Source: Gymnopilus junonius
Taxonomy: Eukaryota > Basidiomycota > Agaricomycetes > Agaricales > Galerinaceae
Assembly: GCA_015501075.1 (NCBI GenBank)
Contig: JADNYJ010000203.1
Coordinates: 1-64,000 of the forward strand
DNA length: 64,000 bases
Reading direction: 5' to 3'
A model generated the notes under the pieces. The model was not told where the DNA came from, made no database searches, and saw nothing but the letters and a program-made list of their open reading frames with translations. The stretch's first letter is position 1. Every line of letters starts with the position of its first letter. Of this stretch, positions 56,801 through 64,000 are shown in pieces. The translations under genes were made by a program, and so were the position numbers.

Positions 56801-57343
56801 AAGACGCGCGGGGTGCTCTTGCTCAATTTACCCCAGAGTCTGCAACAGCTTTCTGGGAACGTCGCCGCTGCAGGGAAAGAGGCTGAGGCGCTACCGATTG
56901 CTCAAGAGGCCGTGGATATTTCATTGGGCCTCAGGGACAAGCATGTGACGCTGCCCTGGATAGAGATCGAGCCTGTGTACATGGCGGCGTTATATAACCT
57001 CTGCCTGCGTCTCGCAGCGAATGATCAACTGGAAAAGGCACTAGGGCAGGTGGTCGAATGCCGAGAATACTCGGAGGAACGCTCTAAATCGCGGAACGGC
57101 GTGCTCACCTTCCTGGCGTGCATTCTCCGCGCGGAGGCGATACTCTTTTGTGGAGCGGGAAGACACGAGGAAGGCGTGAAGGCGAGGACGGCGCTCAATG
57201 AGCTGATGGATCGGCTGAATAGAGACAACCCGAGTCTGGCGCGGTTGGTGGATATTGAGGTTGATTCGGATAAGGCGCTGCCTTCTTGGAGTGCGCTGGT
57301 CAAGAAGCTTGATTTGAAATGCCATCATCAGGATGAAGATTAA
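53836..57343 (+). CDS. TPR-repeat protein with helical N-terminus, two frame breaks
   Basis: Starts at 53836 (MADLSVTLSSP). Four N-terminal exons join in frame (junctions near 53952/54008, 54143/54205 and 54363/54424) and give a helical region (IVELARTIDRSLAK, then AEVLETIEQIKDFC). From about 54700 onward the sequence is a long array of tetratricopeptide-like helix pairs (AAATMGLWTVSLFRTL, EEALEYANQAVEIYRRL, HEESITAINEALELC) up to the stop at 57341. The frame is lost near 55125-55145 (continuing as NGRALEYARESVQIFELL in another frame) and near 55440 (continuing as PDGALEPELADMLYRLS). Both look like single missing bases. The last 618 codons from 55487 are open. TPR arrays of this kind are the sensor part of fungal STAND proteins, but no NTPase domain is visible here. 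Partner and role are unknown. Confidence 0.75.
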
Positions 57344-57648
57344 ATATTGAATGTCTTGAGCGATTGGGACAGTCTGGCTTCGGGCCTCTAATTGGACAAC
57401 TACATACATGATGGATCTGCGACCACTACATATGCCAGCGTTTATATGACTGGGTGGTCTTATTCCTGTGTACTATAGTATACTCTAGATCTTATAATTC
57501 TCAACGATATCTTGTTGATCACTATCGATATGACTCGGACAATTGGGCTGCCAGTGCCATTGTTCTCTCCTTGCACACAACACGTGGGATCGATGAAGAT
57601 AATGATATAAGAACGCGAGGAAGGTAGAATGTATACCTTGCCGTCGAA
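57344..57648. other. short intergenic region, nothing seen
   Basis: The 0.3 kb is AT-rich, between the TPR and coiled-coil genes, and should hold the promoter of the latter. Confidence 0.45.
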
Positions 57649-59116
57649 ATGTCAGTCCAAGTGAATGTGCGGTTGTATGACGCGACGCTCAGCGTGGGAT
57701 ATGCGGCCAATGCTGCTTCCACGCACTCGGTCCTGACAGGTCTCACCATCGGGACCAACCTCAAACTAGCTCCCCTCAACAAAGGCCCGCCCAAGCTTGA
57801 TCCCGGTATCTTTGTCGATCTCAGTGAGACAGGAAACCAACCAGTTGTCTTCGTCCCCAATCGTAAGTTCTCTGTATATACCCAGCTCAAATAGCTCATG
57901 CCTTTCCCTGCAGCTCCTCCGATCCCTCGTAATACTCCCCCTGAAACTCCCCCGCCCGACGTGATGTTGGTTCCCCCTGACACTAGGCTTTGTGATCTCC
58001 CGCCCCATGTTCATACATTGACTGCTTATGTGCCAGTCAACTTCAATGCTGCGTCGCTCATGTCGCGCCCTCTCTTGGGGCCCTTTGGAGAGGATGGTGC
58101 GTGTCATGCTCTCCGATATTTTTATTTCAGGCTTTGCTAACATTCGCTCCAGGATTTTTGGCAGGCTCGTCCAATATAGCTGCAGGCAACACCTCAAGCC
58201 AGAGCGTTGCTGCATCTGGTGATGGCCTTACATCGTTGCTGAACGATTTGTTGACAAATCAAAGGAAATGGAGGAGTCGATGAAGAAGATGAAATCGGAT
58301 GCAGAGACGCAGCTAAGCTGAGGCGGAGAAGCGGTTGGAGCTAGAGAAATCCATGAAGGGCGCTAGAGAAATCTATGAAGGAGAGGGACTGAAAGAAACT
58401 GAGCTAGAAGCGGAGAAGCGAAAAAGAGAACGGTCAGCGCTGAGAAAAGACTAAAGAGTCGATCAAAGAAACAGACAAAGCTGAAGGTCAAGGAGAACAT
58501 CCCTGAAATCTGTATATGATCCTTTATCTTCTAGTCTTTTCATACATGTATTGAATGTTCTTCTTAAAAGGAAAACGAAGAACTGGCGGAAAAGCTCAAC
58601 ACCGACATTGAGAACCTGGAAACCGAGTTAAAGACAGTCAAAAGGAGAAGAATCAGAAGTGACATCTCTTCAAGGTATGCGAAGAATTCGCACATCAGTC
58701 ACCGAGGTATGTTTTCTTTTCCGTGCTTAATTTATACAAAATCCCAACCTTGTATTTCTTTTAGCTGGATAAAATCGTCAACCCTCTTCACAAGCGTATC
58801 CTCTTGACGACGCCGGGAAAAAAGTGATGAAAGTAGCGGGCTTCAATCCCCGTACAGATTCATGGAAGACATTGCAGGATCAATACACCACGTCCTTCTC
58901 CCTGTTCAAAACCTTCCTTCCGCAGAGATCCAACCCCTCACAGATGCAGACATCGAACTGCTCTACTTCGATTCCAACAAGGTTCGGCAACCAGGCAATG
59001 CAGCTGCTCATGTAGCGTCCAAAGACCAGTTGGGCAAAGCTGTTGCTGCAGAAAAGAATGAGAAAGATCGGATACAGCTCCAGCGTCTCTATGACTTTGC
59101 CTATCCTTCGGATTAG
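57649..59116 (+). pseudogene. coiled-coil protein with RxxGNxxAH C-terminus, frame-broken
   Basis: The ATG at 57649 (MSVQVNVRLYDATLS) opens an exon with the beta-rich TLSVGYAANAASTHSVLTG, then a Pro-rich exon (PPIPRNTPPETPPPD) and ILE/Leu sequence to about 58240. A highly charged coiled-coil follows (SKEMEESMKKMKSDAETQL, then EAEKRLELEKSMKGA, then KENEELAEKLNTDIENLE) but in at least three different frames without usable introns between them. The C-terminal block (IELLYFDSNKVRQPGNAAAHV and IQLQRLYDFAYPSD) ends at 59114-59116. Its R-x2-GN-x2-AH wording recalls HEPN/DUF4145-type proteins; this is only a resemblance. The gene looks decayed. Confidence 0.6.
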
Positions 59117-59515
59117 TAGGCCTTGCTTGGCTTTGTATATCTCGCTCAAGTATATACCCATCTATAATTTGTATTTCAAGAACACTATGCTTTACTAGGA
59201 ATATGTACAGGGGATTCATGGATGGCGGAGGGTCTGCCAGTAAGGAGTATATTTTATTTTACTGAGTGTACACGATGCGACGACGCTTCGAGCTGTCCTC
59301 TGCTCACCGGAATACTTACTTTGCACTGGGTCGACCCACTAATTAGTAAAACCGCGTTGGGACATGGGTGTCCCACCAGTTCAAAGTTCAAAGTTGAGGT
59401 TGGCTTGCGGTCGGCGGACCGGTCGTTTCTCCATTGGGACCTCGCCGGACGCCGGTCATCCTGCCGTGTCACAGTTATTCGTTTGCGAAGTCAATCGCTA
59501 GCGGCCCTCACTTGG
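59117..59515. other. flank of the retrotransposon, nothing recognised
   Basis: The 0.4 kb between the coiled-coil gene and the LTR has no gene motif. It ends in CTTGG just before the LTR; this could be one copy of the target-site duplication, but its partner is outside the window. Confidence 0.4.
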
Positions 59516-59785
59516 TGTTGACTAGACACGACAAGGCGTGGTCCTCAGTGTCAGGAAACAAGGGGAATGACAACTGTGTGTATTCACCTAGACACGACAA
59601 GGCGTGCTAGTGAGGAGTTAGCTAGCTACAAGAGAGAAGGTAACGACAAACTCACGTCCTCAGTGTCAGGAAACAAGGGGAATGACAACTGAGGAAAAGG
59701 AAAGGAAAGCGAAGCGTTCTATATAAAGGGAGAACGCGTAGCCACGTGATGTAAATGGTGAAGTGACGTCCTGGATAGTCCAACA
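59516..59785 (-). repeat. 3' LTR of the copia element
   Basis: About 270 bases bounded by TGTTG at 59516 and CAACA at 59781-59785, the usual inverted TG...CA ends. On minus it holds a TATA-like TTTATATAG near 59715-59725. Internally two blocks are duplicated (59522-59540 with 59588-59606, and 59541-59575 with 59656-59690). The far LTR is outside the window, so the exact ends rest on the terminal motif and the adjoining polypurine tract. Confidence 0.75.
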
Positions 59786-59795
59786 CACCCCCAGC
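59786..59795 (-). promoter_or_regulatory. polypurine tract of the copia element
   Basis: Read on minus, GCTGGGGGTG directly abuts the LTR start TGTTGG. A G-run at this position is the standard plus-strand primer of copia elements. Confidence 0.7.
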
Positions 59796-59821
59796 AGGAC
59801 GGAGGGAAACGAAAATAAGAG

Positions 59822-62800
59822 TTAAGAGGTAAGGCGAGGAGTATCAAGTCCAAGGGCTGAATGGTGGCGCAAAAAGGAGATAGAAGGAAGGGGTTTAGTA
59901 AAAATATCTGCAGGCATATCAACAGTGGGAATCCAAATGGTAGAAAAAGTGCCTTCATTAACATGAGCTTGAATAAAGTGATGGCGAATATCAATATGTT
60001 TGGAACGGGCAGAAATGGAAAGTGAATTAGAAAGGGAGCAGGCAGCCTGGTTATCCGAAAGAATAGGAAAAGGACGAGGAATAGGGAATTTCAATGAAGA
60101 AAGAAAAACTCGCAGCCAAAGTGCCTCCTTGAAAGCGTGTGTCATGGCATAGTATTCAGCCTCAGTCAAGGAAAGAGCAATCAACTTTTGTTTAACAGCA
60201 GACCAAGAGACCAAAGAACCTTCAAAGAAAAATGAATAGCCAGATATGCTCCTCCTATCTGAGGAATTGGATGCCCAGTCTGCATTGGTGCAACCTACAT
60301 TCTGTATGTAACCAGCGATTGAGGATGGAAGGGACGATGATGGTGCACCAAGGCAAAGTGCGAGCATCCTAGTGCCAGATAGATAATGAAGGACCTGCTT
60401 AGCAAGGAGGAAATGCATGCGAGAGGGCTTCGCATTAAATTGTCCCAGCCACATTGCATAATATGCAATGTTGGGGCGAGTAGTAATGGTGAGATAAAGA
60501 AGGCAGCCAACCAAGTGCTGATATTTAGGCAAAAGGTTGGCATCGCTGACAACTGGAATTGCATTGGGCGCTGGCGGGAATTCTAAGGGTTTAGACGGAA
60601 ATGGAACAATGGCAGGCTTGCAGTTTGATAAATTCCATTCATCCAGGAGCTCCGTGACATAGACATGAGATGAAAGCCAAGTCCGACGGTTAGGATGATC
60701 GCGTAAGATGAGAATATTTAAGAACTTCCCACAAGGGCCCATATCAACAATGAGCAAACGATGTTGTAATGTCTTGATGAACCACCCATATAGAGCAAGA
60801 GAGTTGGTAATGCCAAGACCATCGTCAACATGAAGGGGAACATAAAGGACTAAGGGCGAGCCATCCACAGGCATTGCGATAGATGGATCAGGGGGAGAAG
60901 TCCACTGACCAAAGAAAACCCCATGGTCGACCTCACACCTAACCATTCCAAGATCGAGGAGTAACGCCATAAAAAGCATATAGAATTCGAAGGCAGACTG
61001 GTGAAGACCGTAGAGAGTGACAAGAATTCGAAGAACCTTAGATGGATCAGCCCCAGAATAGCCAGGATAGAATCGGGCATAGATGGGGTGACGAATCTGT
61101 GCATGGAGAAATGCCATCTTACAATCGAACTGAAAAATTTCTAGATTCTTGACCATTGCCCAGGCTAAAAGAATCCAGATGCTCGCCATCTTTGCCACAG
61201 GAGCATAAGTTTCGTCAAACTGGCCTGGTCGCTGATTGAAGCCCTGTGCAACAACCCGGGCTTTCTCCTTGCCGAGAATAATATTGCCGTCAGCATCAGT
61301 CTTGTATGCGAAGACCCACTTGAGGCCAATAGTGGAATGGCTGGCTGGGAGAGTGCAAACCTCAAAAGCTCCCATATCTGAGAGGCTCTGCTCCTCACGC
61401 TCCATGGCCGCCTTCCAGGCAGGAGCATCCGGGCGAGCCAAAGCCTCAGCATAGGAAACAGGTGGCTTTGAGAGATCAAAAACCTTGGGCTGGCGAGGTG
61501 TGATAGCAACGAAACAGTGAGCCTGCAGAATCTCAGGCTCTAAAAATGCCAGAGAGTCGGTCTCGATGTTCACCGAATCCGGAAAAACAGAGGCATTAAG
61601 GGATAACAGGCCATGTACCATAATCTCATCAGGAGAGAGATCCACAGCAGCAGCGAGAGCAACATTCACAACACCATCCGCACCCCCATTGACAGGTGCA
61701 TTCACACCCCCATCTGTCATCCGCCATCCACCCCCATTCGCAGTCATACCCTCACCCCCATCTGCTGCATCCACTGACACCAAATTCCGATGACGTTCAC
61801 ACTCCAAACGACGTTTTTCCTTCAATCAGATAATGTCATCATAAACATGCCCACCAGAGGTGCGAGTACAGTCATGAATAGTGCGAGGCGAGGAAAGAGA
61901 GGTGACTGGTAGAGAGGATGCATCCAATGGGATCAAACGAGGAATGCCAAGATGACCAGACAAGTCCTCATTGAAGATAATGTTGCACGAGAAGTGGTAC
62001 TTCCCTTTTAAATTGTGCACCCTCCAGCCGACATGATGCTCCTCATAGCCAACAAATATCGCCTCAAATCGATGAAAGCCCGCCTTCTCCCGAAGCTCCC
62101 CAGGGATTGCAATGAAGCATTGGCACCCCCATACTCAAAAATGAGAAACGTTAGGCTTTGAGTGAGTAAGGACTTCGAAAGGGGTGATATTGGGAGCCAG
62201 GGTTGAAGTCAGAAGGTGATTGCGAAGGTACTGAGAAGTGAGTACTGCATCACACCAGAACACCATGGGAAGACCCGAGTCAGTGAGAAGGGTTTGTCCG
62301 CCCTCCTCTAAGGTGCGTACATACCGCTCAATCTTCCCAGCCTGGGGATGAGCATATGGCACAGTCTTCTGGATAGCAATGCCCTTACTCGCAAGGTGAG
62401 TACCCATCTTCCCAGTGGTGAGTTCCAAGGCACCGTCGACCCGAATCACCTTCACCTTGCACCCGGTGGAGCATTCGATGAAAGCTTCTGTATGCTCATA
62501 GTTGGAAAAAGCATCGCTTTTTAGGTGGAGGCAGGTAGTAAAGCCAACGTTCAAGAAATCATTGAGTATAACATAGAAATGCTTTTCGCCATGAGGGCCT
62601 TGAGTCAGATACGGCCCACAGAGATCCATATGAAGTAGCTCTGCAATCCGAGAGGCCCGATTCCCATTGTGAGCATATGGATGCTGAGGACTCTTGCTGA
62701 TAATACAAGCAATGCAATGTTCATGAGCAAAAGGCCCTTGGAAAATAGCCCCCTGGACATAATCCTGGGTGAGAGCCACCCGAGTTGCATCCTTGCCCAA

Positions 62801-64000
62801 ATGACCAAAGCATCGGTGCCAGAGAGAAGGAGAAAGAGTAATCGAGGGAAACGATATGGCAGGAAAAGCAGATGGCCTGAGGAGGTCGTCATCAGGCAAG
62901 AGGAAATCGCAGTTAAGCAGAGATAGCCTTCGAATGACAGTCGCACAGAATGTGAAACCAGGAGCCCGAGGGTGATCCATAGGCAAAGAAATACTGGTGG
63001 AAGCATCAGGACTGAAAGTCACTGTCAACCCATGCTCATTCAGCAAGCCAACCAAGATGAGATTGATAGGCGCATCAGGTGCATATAGGCAATCACACAT
63101 CGTGATAATGATATTACCTGGCTGACCTTTCTTGTTGCAATATGGGACCTTGAAAGAAACATGTCCACCCCCATGAGCCTCCATGGAGCCAGAGTTTGCA
63201 GTGCCAATAGTTGTTGCCTTAGATACATCGTAGTCCTGAAAGAGCTTGCGATCGCGCACCAGATGATCTGTACAACCTGTATCCAATGCCGAATTGAATT
63301 GACCTTTCAGAGAAAGAAAAGCTGTTGACTTGAAATCAGCAACAGAAGTGCTCATAAAGGCCATGGGAGGCTCAAGAGAATCACGCAAGGGATAGGCATC
63401 AAGGTTGAAGTTGTTATTTGGCACTACGAAAGAAGCTATGGACATATGGGCGGAATGTATCACAGGATTGTTGTCTAGGGTGTCTGGAAAGAGAGGTTGA
63501 TCGTCAGAAGGGGGAGGAGTCGTGCACGAGACAAATGCGTCTTCCATCATCTCCACAAACATAGCGACAGTCCCTGCCTTATTCCCTTTATAATCCCCAT
63601 GTCGACCCTCCATACCACCGCCAGGCTGGAAACACATCGCTGAAATATGGCCAGAACGACCACAGTTGGAACAGTGTAGTGTCGCACAAGTCGGCCGATC
63701 CATGACAGGCAAAGTTGGTCGCGAAGGCACAGTGACAGGAACAGGGATTTGCTGTGGTGTAGGTGCAATAGTGTTCTGTACTGGAGGTGGTGCAGGAAAT
63801 TGTCGGTGGGGAACCACGGTGCGAGGGGTCTGAGCTTGAGTAGCTGAATGGAAGACTGACTCAAGCTCCAGAGCCAGTTCAGTGACTGCAATAAATGCGT
63901 CCATATCGTCAGCGCTAGCTCCACGAATACACGAAGTCATTTTGGTGTGAAGAGTGTTGAAGGCCGGTGTCATTGGGAGTCCTTGTACGAAATTCGATAT
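59822..64000 (-). pseudogene. copia Gag-Pol polyprotein with two in-frame stops, 5' partial
   Basis: One frame runs from the window edge down to 59822, interrupted by TGA at 62135-62137 and 61826-61828. In order: Gag tail with a zinc knuckle (CSNCGRSGHISAMC); aspartic protease (ALDTGCTDH); pre-integrase (WHRCFGHLG); integrase with MDLCGPY, RVDGALELT and the Glu in PQAGKIERY; reverse transcriptase (FAYKTDADG, ARVVAQGFNQ, LHVDDGLGI with the VDD core); RNase H (LTEAEYYAM, LSDNQAA, HIDIRHHFI). The first TGA falls in a conserved R-V-x-G site just after the integrase core, so it is probably a mutated CGA. The frame has no indels, suggesting a fairly young copy. An ATG at 63973 is internal, since the frame stays open upstream. 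Confidence 0.9.

Larger units (their letters stand above)
59516..64000 (-). mobile_element. Ty1/copia LTR retrotransposon, 5' end outside the window
   Basis: On minus, the order gag (zinc knuckle), protease, integrase, reverse transcriptase, RNase H, then polypurine tract and 3' LTR defines the copia order (integrase before RT). The 3' LTR is at 59516-59785. The 5' LTR, the primer-binding site and the start of gag are beyond 64000. The element has no frame shifts but two in-frame TGA codons. Confidence 0.92.

Overview
The window is nuclear DNA of a filamentous basidiomycete, most likely an Agaricomycete. Nearly every gene is split by many short introns (about 50-65 bases, GT-AG with a few GC-AG). 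The gene families are typical of mushroom-forming fungi: F-box families, multi-pass membrane families, a STAND/TPR family, a secreted LysM protein, a type I PKS with a terminal reductase, and a Ty1/copia element. I found no rRNA, tRNA or CRISPR array.

Layout. 2.0-3.5 kb: F-box protein (minus). 4.0-6.0 kb: YIF1, an ER-Golgi membrane protein. 7.3-8.3 kb: secreted two-LysM protein. 10.5-11.9 kb: small membrane protein. 13.65-17.6 kb: tandem pair of multi-pass membrane proteins, the second frame-broken. 18.2-23.1 kb: housekeeping block with a TatD-type hydrolase (minus), an AIF/FSP1-like FAD oxidoreductase (minus) and, divergently, the mitochondrial P-loop protein IND1/NUBPL. 25.4-37.3 kb: secondary-metabolism pair, an MDR enoyl-reductase-like protein followed by a large reducing PKS (KS-AT-DH-degenerate MT-KR-ACP-reductase). 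38.0-46.1 kb: unstable stretch with one intact F-box gene, a decayed F-box copy, an F-box fragment, a kinase 3' fragment, an intact PA-clan protease-like gene, and a 0.3-kb direct duplication carrying the tails of the F-box and PUF6 genes. 46.0-48.5 kb: PUF6 (minus). 48.9-59.1 kb: STAND-like gene missing its nucleotide-binding part, a HAD dehalogenase (minus), a broken TPR gene and a broken coiled-coil gene. 59.5-64.0 kb: Ty1/copia retrotransposon on minus, cut by the window edge.

The most striking pattern is that single-base frame breaks sit almost only in lineage-specific genes (PKS, second membrane paralogue, kinase fragment, F-box copy, TPR and coiled-coil genes). Housekeeping genes interleaved with them (YIF1, TatD, AIF-like, IND1, PUF6, HAD) read cleanly. 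This suggests real decay of accessory genes rather than uniform sequencing error, though read-level data are needed to decide.

How genes may work together: the MDR protein may supply in trans the enoyl reduction that the PKS lacks, with release as an aldehyde or alcohol by the terminal reductase. AIF-like and IND1 share a 0.4-kb divergent promoter and are both redox/mitochondrial candidates. The STAND, TPR and coiled-coil genes resemble a fungal NLR-type repertoire, here mostly degenerate.
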